A DNA stretch of 49,984 bases, from contig CAYIKP010000003.1 in the NCBI GenBank assembly GCA_964364225.1, positions 1 to 49,984 of the forward strand, given 5' to 3'. The notes beneath the pieces are model-generated. The model searched no databases, was not told where the DNA came from, and was given only the letters and a program-made list of their open reading frames with translations. Below are positions 41,635 through 49,271 of the stretch, piece by piece. Position numbers and translations under genes: made by a program. The first letter of the stretch is position 1. Every line of letters starts with the position of its first letter. The DNA is from 12-FULL-44-12b sp964364225 (lineage in GTDB: Bacteria; Patescibacteriota; Minisyncoccia; Phycocordibacterales; Zambryskibacteraceae).

Positions 41635-44022
41635 ATGAGTAAAGACAAAAAAAGGATTGTTCTTCTTGATACACACGCGATACTTCATCGTGCCTACCAT
41701 GCACTTCCAGATTTTTCTACTTCAAAAGGTGAACCAACTGGTGCGCTTTACGGACTTATAACAATGCTCTTGAAAATTGCAGCGGATTTAAAACCAAATT
41801 ACATAATCGCAGCACTTGATCTTCCGGACAAAACATATCGCCATGAGGCTTATAAAGAATATAAAGGTACACGAAAAGAAACAGAAGAGGCGCTAGTTTC
41901 ACAAATAAAAAGAGCCCAAAGTGTTCTAGAAGCATTAAATATTCCTGTTTATTCAAAATCAGGCTTTGAGGCGGACGATATTTTAGGAACCGCAGTAGAG
42001 CAATTCAGGAAAGAAAAAGATTTGGAGGTAATTATTGCGTCTGGTGACATGGACACACTTCAATTAGTGCAGGGAGATAAAGTAAAAGTTTTTACACTTA
42101 AAAAAGGAATCAATGATACTGTTTTATATGACGAAAAAGCGGTTTTATCTCGTTTCGGGTTTTTACCAAAACTTTTACCGGACTACAAAGGCCTTCGTGG
42201 TGATCCGTCAGACAACATAATTGGAATTTCAGGAATTGGAGAAAAGACTGCAACCACCCTAATAACACAATTTGGTTCAATTGAAGATATTTATAAAAAA
42301 TTAAAAAAAGATAGAGGTAGTTTTCTCAAGGAAGGCTTAACAGAAAGGGTGGTTGGTTTACTTGAAGAAGGTAAGGAAGAGGCAGAGTTTTCTAAATTAC
42401 TGGCCACAATACGTAAAGATGCTCCAGTAGAAATTGATATTCCAAAGAGAGAATGGAAAGAAAGTATTGACCTTGATGTTTTGACTAAATTTTTACAAGA
42501 CCTTGAGTTTAGGAGTTTAGTTACTAGGGTTCAAAAAGTTTTTGGTGCAAAAACTGAGGGAATGTTTTTGGAGAACGGAGAAAATATAGACAAAACAGAA
42601 ACAGAATCAAAAATCCCTGAAGGGGAGTTAAGAGAAACGGCCGTTGGTTTATGGGTTGTTGATTCGAACATAACCAACCCAAAACTAGAAGACATTTTGA
42701 ATTTTGGAAAAACGGGAAGTTTTGAATTGGCAAGAGAGCACATTTTCAAGGAGATTAAAAAAAGAAACTCCGAATTTGTTTTTGAAAAAATAGAGAAACC
42801 ATTAATTCCGATAGTTGATGAAATGAACAGATATGGAATATTAATTGATAAAAAGTATCTCGGCGGACTTTCAGAGGAATTTAATAAAAAAATTAAAGTG
42901 CTAGAGAAAAAAATAATTGCACTAGCCGGTGAAGATTTTAATGTGGCCTCTCCAAAACAATTAGGTGTAATTCTTTTTGAGAAATTAAAATTAAAGTTGC
43001 CTCGTATAAAGAAAACCGCAACGGGCTCATATAGTACGCGTGAAGAAGAGCTTGTAAAACTAATTGATCAGCACGAGATAATCCCGCTTATTTTAGAGCA
43101 CCGAGGGCTTTCAAAACTTACTGGTACTTATGTAGACGCCCTACCACCACTTCTAGACCCCCAAAATCGTCTCCACGCGACATTTTTGCAGACGGGCACC
43201 ACCACAGGACGCCTTTCTTCTAAAGATCCAAATTTACAAAATATCCCAATATCTAGCGAAGATGGCAAAAGGATTCGTGGCGCATTTATTGCGGGTAAGG
43301 GTAAAAAATTATTAAGTTTTGATTACTCACAAATTGATTTGAGATCTGCAGCCATTCTTTCTAATGATAAAATTTTGGTGGATATTTTTAAAAGAGGGGA
43401 AGATGTTCATTTAGCTGTCGCCAGTGTTGTTTTTAATGTCCCAGAAGACAAAGTAAGCAAAGAACAACGCAGACAGGCAAAGACAATTAATTTCGGAATT
43501 TTGTACGGCATGGGAATAAATGCATTAAAACAGGGGCTAGGAACATCTAGAGAAGAGGCAGAAAAATTTTATGAGGAATACTTCGGAAAATTTGTTGGCC
43601 TTGCAAAGTATTTAGAAGATGTGAAAAGAGAGGCCTCAATCAAGGGATATACCGAAACTCTTTTTGGAAGAAGAAGATATTTTGAGGGATTACGTTCAAA
43701 AATTCCCTTTGTACGTGCAGGAGCGGAAAGGATGGCGATTAATGCGCCGATCCAAGGCACCACTGCGGACATTGCTAAACTTGCGATGGTTCACATTGAC
43801 GAATATTTAGAAGAAGAAAATCTTAAAAATAAAGTTAATCTGATGCTTCAAATTCACGACGAAATGGTGTTTGAGGCAGACGAAGACGTTATAAAAAAGG
43901 TTGCTCCTAAAATTCTTTCAATAATGGAGAGTGTTGTTCCTAAAGAAAAAACACACGGAGTTCCTATTATTGCTAATGCATATATTGGTGCGCGTTTTGA
44001 TGAGATGGAGTTAATCAAATGA
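41635..44022 (+). CDS. polA: DNA polymerase I
   Basis: A 795-residue family A polymerase. The N-terminal 5' nuclease has LLDTHAILHRAYHAL, GFEADDILGT and the helix-hairpin-helix GISGIGEKTATTLI. A short middle section lacks the DxE motifs of a 3'-5' exonuclease, so proofreading is probably absent. The polymerase domain has motif A DYSQIDLR (about 563-570), motif B RRQAKTINFGILYG and motif C QIHDEMVFE. It overlaps the next gene by four bases (ATGA). Confidence 0.95.
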   Translation: MSKDKKRIVLLDTHAILHRAYHALPDFSTSKGEPTGALYGLITMLLKIAADLKPNYIIAALDLPDKTYRHEAYKEYKGTRKETEEALVSQIKRAQSVLEALNIPVYSKSGFEADDILGTAVEQFRKEKDLEVIIASGDMDTLQLVQGDKVKVFTLKKGINDTVLYDEKAVLSRFGFLPKLLPDYKGLRGDPSDNIIGISGIGEKTATTLITQFGSIEDIYKKLKKDRGSFLKEGLTERVVGLLEEGKEEAEFSKLLATIRKDAPVEIDIPKREWKESIDLDVLTKFLQDLEFRSLVTRVQKVFGAKTEGMFLENGENIDKTETESKIPEGELRETAVGLWVVDSNITNPKLEDILNFGKTGSFELAREHIFKEIKKRNSEFVFEKIEKPLIPIVDEMNRYGILIDKKYLGGLSEEFNKKIKVLEKKIIALAGEDFNVASPKQLGVILFEKLKLKLPRIKKTATGSYSTREEELVKLIDQHEIIPLILEHRGLSKLTGTYVDALPPLLDPQNRLHATFLQTGTTTGRLSSKDPNLQNIPISSEDGKRIRGAFIAGKGKKLLSFDYSQIDLRSAAILSNDKILVDIFKRGEDVHLAVASVVFNVPEDKVSKEQRRQAKTINFGILYGMGINALKQGLGTSREEAEKFYEEYFGKFVGLAKYLEDVKREASIKGYTETLFGRRRYFEGLRSKIPFVRAGAERMAINAPIQGTTADIAKLAMVHIDEYLEEENLKNKVNLMLQIHDEMVFEADEDVIKKVAPKILSIMESVVPKEKTHGVPIIANAYIGARFDEMELIK

Positions 44023-44711
44023 TTATAATTTTTTACGGACACACAAAGGGAGAGATTAGAAAAATTCTTGTTACCAAGAAGTTGCTAGATATCAACGACG
44101 AAATTCATTCAATAGATCCAACAAGTTGGGACAATGAATCTATTAGAGAAATTACACAAACCCAAGGTCTTTTTGTGGACAGAGAAATATTTTTTATTGA
44201 CCATGTGGTTTCGGAATCAGAGCCAGAAGAAATTTTTAAAAATATAAAAACCCTAAAAGATTCTTCAAATGTGGTTGTATTTATTGAAGATGAACCAAGT
44301 AAAGCAACAGAAAAATTAGAAAAAGAAGCAGAAAATATCTTTAAAGCACAACAAAAAGTTGAAGAAAAACCCTTTAATGTTTTTTCATTAACTGACGCCC
44401 TTTTTGCTAGAGACAAAAAGAAATTGTGGATTTTATATCAACAAACACTTATCGAAGGATTGGATTTAGAATTTGATGTTCATCGCATAATTTTTTGGGG
44501 AGTGAAGATGCTTTCCTTAGCCAAAAACTATTCTTCTGCGGTTTCTGCTGGAATTAGTCCATTTGTATATAGCAAAGCTAAAGTTGGGGTAGCAAAATAT
44601 AAGGATGGAGAAATTGAAAAAATATCTCAAGATCTTACAGAGATGGTGATTTCTGCCCGCCAGGGTGAAGATTGGGAGATTCTTTTAGAGAAATTTGTTT
44701 TGAGTATATAA
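44019..44711 (+). CDS. holA: DNA polymerase III delta subunit-like protein
   Basis: A 230-residue protein similar in layout to the HolA family: N-terminal MIIIFYGHTKGEIRKIL, a central FSLTDALFARDKKKLW segment typical of the family and an alpha-helical C-terminus. The delta subunit opens the beta clamp during loading. The protein is shorter than standard HolA (about 340) and no sharp motif confirms it. The ATGA overlap with polA supports a replication role. Confidence 0.62.
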   Translation: MIIIFYGHTKGEIRKILVTKKLLDINDEIHSIDPTSWDNESIREITQTQGLFVDREIFFIDHVVSESEPEEIFKNIKTLKDSSNVVVFIEDEPSKATEKLEKEAENIFKAQQKVEEKPFNVFSLTDALFARDKKKLWILYQQTLIEGLDLEFDVHRIIFWGVKMLSLAKNYSSAVSAGISPFVYSKAKVGVAKYKDGEIEKISQDLTEMVISARQGEDWEILLEKFVLSI

Positions 44712-44713
44712 GA

Positions 44714-45478
44714 TCAGCCCTCTATACATGCCAGCATTCTACGTATGTGCTCATCCGGTATTCGGGTTTTGAAATAACTTTTTGTTAAATCTTTTGGATA
44801 ATGATCTATTGGTTCAGAAGCAATATGTAGTTCATGTAGATTTTTTATAAACACCTCCACTACTTTGTCAAAATTAATAGTTTTATCTGCAAAATTTCCG
44901 ATTAAAAAATGAGGAAGATTGTGAAATTTTGGGTTTCTCTTATAAGTCATCAATAAGCCCGTGACAGCAAAAAAAGTTCTGCAGTCTATTTGTTCAATTA
45001 TAGTGTCTACGCGCTCTTTGGGATAATCAGATTCTTTTTGTAAGTACTCATTAAACTTTTTTGATTTCCATAGCGATTTTTCCAAGCCCAAGGTAGACAT
45101 TAGTTTTAATAATGTGGAAATAGTTGAATATTTCTGTTGGTTTAAAAGTGATATGTTTAGGCACGTTGTGTTTATGAATGGCTCCATAGCTAATATGGCT
45201 TTACATCTTCTATCTAGTTTTGCGTTGTTTACCACCAAAAAACCAAATGACACCCCTCCGACAATATATTCACCCGCATCCAAGTTTGCAATTTTTTGGT
45301 CGAGATAGTTTGAGAACTTTTTTAAAGTCACAGTTCCGTTCAAAGGAGGGCTGTTTTTATGAAAACCAGGCAGGTCAATAAAATGTACTGTAAAAAAATC
45401 CGAGAGAAACTCTTCTAGTCCATGAAGCAATACACTATTGGTTGGGAATGAGTGAACTAAGACTAAGTGCGGTTTCAT
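44714..45478 (-). CDS. alpha/beta hydrolase fold protein
   Basis: A 254-residue protein. The N-terminal strand PHLVLVHSFPTNS carries the oxyanion-type HSFPTN, and the nucleophile elbow GVSFG (75-79) supplies S77. A late His in SEPIDHYP (about 228-232) could complete the triad; the Asp is less clear. Substrate cannot be told. It is convergent with the holA-like gene, two bases apart. Confidence 0.75.
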   Translation of the reverse strand: MKPHLVLVHSFPTNSVLLHGLEEFLSDFFTVHFIDLPGFHKNSPPLNGTVTLKKFSNYLDQKIANLDAGEYIVGGVSFGFLVVNNAKLDRRCKAILAMEPFINTTCLNISLLNQQKYSTISTLLKLMSTLGLEKSLWKSKKFNEYLQKESDYPKERVDTIIEQIDCRTFFAVTGLLMTYKRNPKFHNLPHFLIGNFADKTINFDKVVEVFIKNLHELHIASEPIDHYPKDLTKSYFKTRIPDEHIRRMLACIEG

Positions 45479-45489
45479 TTTTATGTTTG

Positions 45490-45562
45490 TCCGCCCGGCA
45501 GGAATCGAACCTGCGACCCTCTCCTTAAAAGGGAGCTGCTCTACCGACTGAGCTACGGGCGG
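45490..45562 (-). tRNA. tRNA-Lys (anticodon TTT)
   Basis: On the minus strand the acceptor CCGCCCG pairs with CGGGCGG, discriminator A at 45490. The anticodon arm GCTCC-CTTTTAA-GGAGA gives TTT; the outermost pair is a G-A mismatch. The D-arm (AGCTCAGTCGGTAGAGC) and T-arm (GGTTCGATTCC) are standard. CCA is not encoded. Confidence 0.95.
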
Positions 45563-45603
45563 ATTTGGAAAAGCTTACAGGTTAAAGCTTAACGCTTCAA
45601 GCT

Positions 45604-46008
45604 CTAAAGCGGAAGGTCAAAAGCAATGAATCCAGCTCCAGTTAATAAGAGAGAAAGAAGTATCGCGCCTATTAGAGTATAAAAAACTATATCTCTAGAG
45701 ACCAAAACGTCCTCTCGATACTCCACAAACCACTCTTTTATGGTTAAAGCTAAAAGTATCAGGGCTACGTATTGGGTGGAGAATCCCACTATTAAGAAAA
45801 CCCCACAAACCATTTCGATTAACCCAAGAAGTAGAACTAATTGTTTAGCAGGCTTAACTCTAATTGCGTTTAAAAATATTGCCCATCTTTTTTTTTCCTT
45901 ATTAAGTTTTAAATAGCCAGTATTTATAAAAATAAGACCAACAACAAGCCTAAGTATTAAAGGTGCGGCTAAGCCGAAAGAAAGTAAGTCGGGAAAAGGA
46001 TTAAGCAT
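45604..46008 (-). CDS. DoxX family membrane protein
   Basis: A 134-residue protein with four predicted transmembrane helices. ILRLVVGLIFINTGYLKL matches the DoxX signature, followed by LLLGLIEMVCGVFLIVGF. DoxX family members are membrane proteins linked in some bacteria to redox or thiosulfate handling; the role here is unknown. It diverges from trmH with little space between. Confidence 0.82.
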   Translation of the reverse strand: MLNPFPDLLSFGLAAPLILRLVVGLIFINTGYLKLNKEKKRWAIFLNAIRVKPAKQLVLLLGLIEMVCGVFLIVGFSTQYVALILLALTIKEWFVEYREDVLVSRDIVFYTLIGAILLSLLLTGAGFIAFDLPL

Positions 46009-46027
46009 TGGTGTATATTAACGCACA

Positions 46028-46516
46028 ATGACACAGAAAGTGAATAGAACAGCTGTGGTTTTATTTGATTTAAGATCCTCTGAAAATGCAGGGGCTATCT
46101 GTCGTACAGCAGAGTGTGCCGGTGTTCAAGAAATGTATTGTGTGGGAACAACCCCGGCACATCTAGATAGGTTTGGACGAGTGAATAGAAAATTTATTAA
46201 AGCATCTCTTGGTGCAGAAAAAAATGTAAGAGTAGAAAAAGCGGACAACATTGCAAGTCTTATAAAAAAATTAAAAAAAGATAAATTTAAAATAATTGCA
46301 CTAGAGCAAGATAAAAAAGCTATTGATTATAGAAAATTAACAACAAAAAATAATTTTGCATTAATTTTAGGAAACGAAGTTGGTGGAATTCCCAAAAAAG
46401 TTTTGGGCCAATGTGATGAAATTATTGAAATACCTTTGATTGGCAAAAAGGAATCTTTAAATGTTTCTGTGGCTTTCGGGGTTTCTATTTTTGAAATAAT
46501 AAAAGACATTAAATAA
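46028..46516 (+). CDS. TrmH (SpoU) family RNA 2'-O-methyltransferase
   Basis: A 162-residue SPOUT enzyme. Motif 1 SSENAGAICRTAECAGV, motif 2 LILGNEVGGIP and motif 3 IEIPLIGKKESLNVSVAFGV form the trefoil-knot SAM site. It methylates 2'-O of tRNA or rRNA; the target is not evident. TATATT at 46014-46019 lies eight bases before the ATG. Its last 60 bases overlap the end of the convergent dedA gene. Confidence 0.9.
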   Translation: MTQKVNRTAVVLFDLRSSENAGAICRTAECAGVQEMYCVGTTPAHLDRFGRVNRKFIKASLGAEKNVRVEKADNIASLIKKLKKDKFKIIALEQDKKAIDYRKLTTKNNFALILGNEVGGIPKKVLGQCDEIIEIPLIGKKESLNVSVAFGVSIFEIIKDIK

Positions 46517-47011
46517 TAGAAACATAATAAAAATCAAAATAAATCCGAATTTTATTGATGCTATATTTTCTTCAAGAATAGATAAAGAGGTTGCACTTTT
46601 CGCTAAAAAATAAACGGCAGTAGTCCAGGTCACTGCTCCTAAAATATTTGCAAAAATTGCTTTTGCCCAAGGTATTCTAAAGACTCCAGCTGCTACTTGG
46701 CTAGCAATACCGGCACCTTGTATAAATTTTGATAAAAAAAGCACTTTAACCCCGTGTTTCTTAACAGATTTCTCAATTTTTTTAAAATGATCAAGGTTGT
46801 TTCTAATTATCCAAAGTCTCCCTACCCTTTCTTGTCCGAGCCGCCTCGCTAACCACATCCAAAATATATCAGTTAGGGGAGTGCCGAGCATGGCAGTAAT
46901 CAAAATTAAACCCAAAGAGAAGTCTCCACTTATTCCTAAATACATTACGGGTATTAGAGCTGCACTGCCCATAAAACAAATAGACACAACAATTATAAAT
47001 AGATGTAGCAT
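46457..47011 (-). CDS. DedA/VTT family membrane protein
   Basis: A 184-residue protein with four or five transmembrane helices. GTPLTDIFWMWLARRLGQE and LSKFIQGAGIASQVAAGVFRIP match the VTT/DedA domain, including the conserved FxxGxR-like KFIQGAG site. DedA proteins are linked to lipid flipping (undecaprenyl phosphate or phosphatidylethanolamine recycling). The gene's 3' end overlaps trmH on the other strand by 60 bases. Confidence 0.85.
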   Translation of the reverse strand: MLHLFIIVVSICFMGSAALIPVMYLGISGDFSLGLILITAMLGTPLTDIFWMWLARRLGQERVGRLWIIRNNLDHFKKIEKSVKKHGVKVLFLSKFIQGAGIASQVAAGVFRIPWAKAIFANILGAVTWTTAVYFLAKSATSLSILEENIASIKFGFILIFIMFLLFNVFYYFKNRNPESHRNI

Positions 47012-47020
47012 CAGTTCATT

Positions 47021-47959
47021 CTACTTGAATAATTTTTGGTGTGTTGGGCAAAAATGTGAGGATCTGGCCCCAATTAGCTCCCTTTTAATGGTTCCATTAC
47101 AACCACGCTTTGAGCAGCGCTCTTTAGTTTTTCTATAAGCGTTATGTTTATTTTGAAATTTACCCCGTTCGCCATAAATGTTTCGATAATCAGACATTGA
47201 GTCGCCACCAAAATCAATTCCCTTTTTTAAAACTGACCGCACGTCTTCAAAAAGTTTTTTCAATTCTTTTTGGGGAATCTTTGATGAGTTTGATTGGGGA
47301 TGAATTCCAGCAAGCCACAAACATTCATCTGCATAAATATTGCCAACCCCAGCGACTATTTCTTGGTCCATCAATGTTTGTTTGATTGGTTTTTTTTCTT
47401 CTGTTATTAATTCCTTAAACTTTTTAAAATCTATTTGGAGCGCATCAATCCCTAAATGCGCCAACTCTTTGTCCTCTTCGTATTTTCCAGTATCAATCAA
47501 AGTTACTTTTGCAAATTTACGCATATCAGAAAAGGCCAACTGTTTTCCACCAGGGAGGATAAAAATCAAACGAATAAATCTATTGAATGGGTCTGCAAGC
47601 ATGGAAGTATTATCTTTTGGTTTCCAAATTTCTTTTTTATCGCCATTCTTTATTCCTGATTCATTATTCACTTTTCGGTATTCTCCGAAAAGCAAATGCC
47701 CAGTCATTTTCATATGAATAAGAATTGTTTTTCCATTACTTAATTCAATAAGCACATTTTTTCCCACACGCACCGATTTTCTTATTGTCGTTCCAACAAT
47801 TTCTTTTTTAAACTTTTTAAAAAATAAAGGATTTTTTATATTGTCTTTACCTGCATGAAAAGGGGAGTTGTATTCTGTCCAAACATCTAGGATTTTCTTA
47901 CCTCTTACAGTTTTATTTAAACCATCAACGGTTGTTTGGACTTCAGGTAGTTCTGGCAT
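47021..47959 (-). CDS. mutM: formamidopyrimidine-DNA glycosylase
   Basis: A 312-residue Fpg/MutM. The catalytic Pro-Glu MPELPEVQTT opens it; HMKMTGHLLFG supplies the conserved Lys; GVGNIYADECLWLAGIHP is the helix-two-turn-helix; the C-terminal zinc finger is CSKRGC...CPTH, so the last ligand is His instead of Cys. It removes oxidised purines. An insertion near 93-115 (NNESGIKNGDKKE) is encoded by DNA resembling the AT-rich dispersed repeat. TATACT lies eight bases before the ATG. Confidence 0.93.
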   Translation of the reverse strand: MPELPEVQTTVDGLNKTVRGKKILDVWTEYNSPFHAGKDNIKNPLFFKKFKKEIVGTTIRKSVRVGKNVLIELSNGKTILIHMKMTGHLLFGEYRKVNNESGIKNGDKKEIWKPKDNTSMLADPFNRFIRLIFILPGGKQLAFSDMRKFAKVTLIDTGKYEEDKELAHLGIDALQIDFKKFKELITEEKKPIKQTLMDQEIVAGVGNIYADECLWLAGIHPQSNSSKIPQKELKKLFEDVRSVLKKGIDFGGDSMSDYRNIYGERGKFQNKHNAYRKTKERCSKRGCNGTIKRELIGARSSHFCPTHQKLFK

Positions 47960-48046
47960 ATAAGTAGAGTATAGTTTCTAGTTGTTAGTTGCTAGCCCAC
48001 ACTCAAAACTTCTAAAATTCCCTTAAAATAAGCCACATAATAACCC

Positions 48047-48075
48047 TTGACAAACCCACTATTTAGGTATATGTT
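48047..48075 (+). promoter_or_regulatory. promoter of the DGR target gene
   Basis: TTGACA (48047-48052), a 17-base spacer and TATGTT (48070-48075) form a strong sigma-70-type promoter. The 55-base leader carries a small hairpin (TTCGCC/GGCGAA, 48114-48121 region) just before AAGGAG (48123-48128). Confidence 0.7.
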
Positions 48076-48137
48076 ACTGTAAGTTCCTTAAAGGCAAGCT
48101 CTAGGTTCGCCGACCGGCGAATAAGGAGTATGCCAAA

Positions 48138-48812
48138 ATGAAGAGGTGCAACATGGCACGACCGAAAAGCGAGTTCCTGAAGGCGGTGGGCACGGGCTGG
48201 GAGATTTTCCAAGCCATCGTAAACGAAGTTCTCTCGCTTGGTGGAAACGACGAACATCTTCGTCGGGTTCTCACCAGCAAGACGCTTCGCAAGCAGATCG
48301 CCGAGCTCATCATCGGCACGACCAAGAAGGTCAGTCAGTTCCCGGTCTGGAAGACCGTGAAGCTCGGTACTGGCATCAAGTCGGCCGATGACTTCCGCTC
48401 TGCTATCAAGCGGGCGGGTTACCGCATCAGCGACTGGGCGAACGACATCCTCGGCAAGCCCGCATTCAGCGTGGCGAGCAAGGAGATGGAAGTTGACCTG
48501 GTCAACGTTTCCGTCGCCGAACTCGGTTTCGCGAACGACGCCAGCAGGAAGGAGATCTACGATCGGGCAATTGAGCTCGGTCTGGAGCTCTGTCCGGCAG
48601 AGGTTGGTCCCCAACTGCGTTTGCAGTACAAGGATCAGTCTCACAGTGAGTGGCTCGTCATCGCCATGGAACCCATCGTCGCTTCGGACGGCGGTCTGCT
48701 CGTGTTCCGCGTTGATCACGACGGGGGCGGAGTGTGGCTGGACAGCCACGGCGGCCATCCTGGCCGCGTCTGGGGTGCTGGCAGCCGCTTCCTCTTCGTT
48801 CTTCGCAAGTAA
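48138..48812 (+). CDS. DGR target protein with C-terminal variable repeat
   Basis: A 224-residue protein that I cannot name. The N-terminal 60 residues are helical (SEFLKAVGTGWEIFQAIVNE), the middle is mixed (FRSAIKRAGYRISDWANDIL), and 150-224 reads LELCPAEVGPQLRLQYKD... ending RFLFVLRK. The last 45 residues are encoded by the variable repeat. DGR targets usually end in a C-type lectin-like ligand-binding fold; that is expected here but not seen directly. No signal peptide or membrane helix is visible. G+C is high. Starts: ATG 48138 (AAGGAG, nine bases) or ATG 48153 (AGAGG, six bases), MARPKSEF. A terminator follows. Confidence 0.85.
   Translation: MKRCNMARPKSEFLKAVGTGWEIFQAIVNEVLSLGGNDEHLRRVLTSKTLRKQIAELIIGTTKKVSQFPVWKTVKLGTGIKSADDFRSAIKRAGYRISDWANDILGKPAFSVASKEMEVDLVNVSVAELGFANDASRKEIYDRAIELGLELCPAEVGPQLRLQYKDQSHSEWLVIAMEPIVASDGGLLVFRVDHDGGGVWLDSHGGHPGRVWGAGSRFLFVLRK
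48677..48810 (+). repeat. DGR variable repeat (VR)
   Basis: 134 bases at the 3' end of the target gene, ending at the stop codon. Aligned without gaps to 49134-49267, all 99 non-adenine template bases are identical, while 23 of the 35 template adenines differ (15 to G, 6 to C, 2 to T). The last 26 bases (CGCTTCCTCTTCGTTCTTCG and onward) are unchanged and form the expected homing-initiation end. Sixteen codons are altered, residues 181 to 216. Confidence 0.95.
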
Positions 48813-48833
48813 GCACTTGGACTTAAGAACCTC

Positions 48834-48849
48834 GGGTCTCTTCAGACCC
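48834..48849 (+). other. small hairpin downstream of VR
   Basis: GGGTCT-CTTC-AGACCC: a 6-bp stem with a 4-base loop, 24 bases past the end of the variable repeat. In the phage BPP-1 DGR a similar hairpin just downstream of VR is required for efficient homing. The equivalence is inferred from position and shape. Confidence 0.4.
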
Positions 48850-48863
48850 TTGGAACTTGGTCT

Positions 48864-48898
48864 CGGCGGCATCCCAAAAGGGTGCCGCCGGTTTTTTT
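48864..48898 (+). terminator. terminator of the DGR target gene
   Basis: CGGCGGCATCC (48864-48874) pairs with GGTGCCGCCG (48881-48890, one G-U pair) around a short A-rich loop, followed by seven T. It separates target transcription from the template repeat. Confidence 0.9.
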
Positions 48899-49133
48899 GT
48901 ATATAATATTTCTGGCAGTAGGTGAATATGTGAGAGATTAAGATTTCTCACTACCGAAACCAGTATCCATACATTGAGAATATTTCCGACCAAGGTTTGG
49001 AATAGAGTGGTGTATGTAGAAACTTCAAAAAATGAAGATACTTGGTATAGAACACTGTGTGAGTTTAGCTCACGAATAAGATTCAACCCCGAGGGTATTC
49101 AAGGGGTGGTGGCACAGAAGGTGCTCTATACAC

Positions 49134-49267
49134 AATCGATTCGGACGGCGGTCTGAACGTGTTCAACGTTGAACACGACAAGGACGAAGTGTGGCTGAAC
49201 AGCAACAACGGCCATCCTGACAACGTCTGGAATGCTGACAACCGCTTCCTCTTCGTTCTTCGCAAGT
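49134..49267 (+). repeat. DGR template repeat (TR)
   Basis: The template copy of the variable repeat, 457 bases downstream in the same orientation. It has eight AAC/AAT codons in the target's frame (for example LNVFNV, WLNSNN, VWNADN), the usual design for wide diversification by adenine mutagenesis. The match to VR ends where VR reads TAA; TR continues CTC instead, as expected for a distinct IMH-star end. Confidence 0.95.
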
Positions 49268-49271
49268 CTCA

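Noticed and set aside
48130..48141. Three-codon leader ORF (ATG CCA AAA TGA) overlapping the target start
   Set aside because: It begins one base after the ribosome-binding site, too close for initiation.
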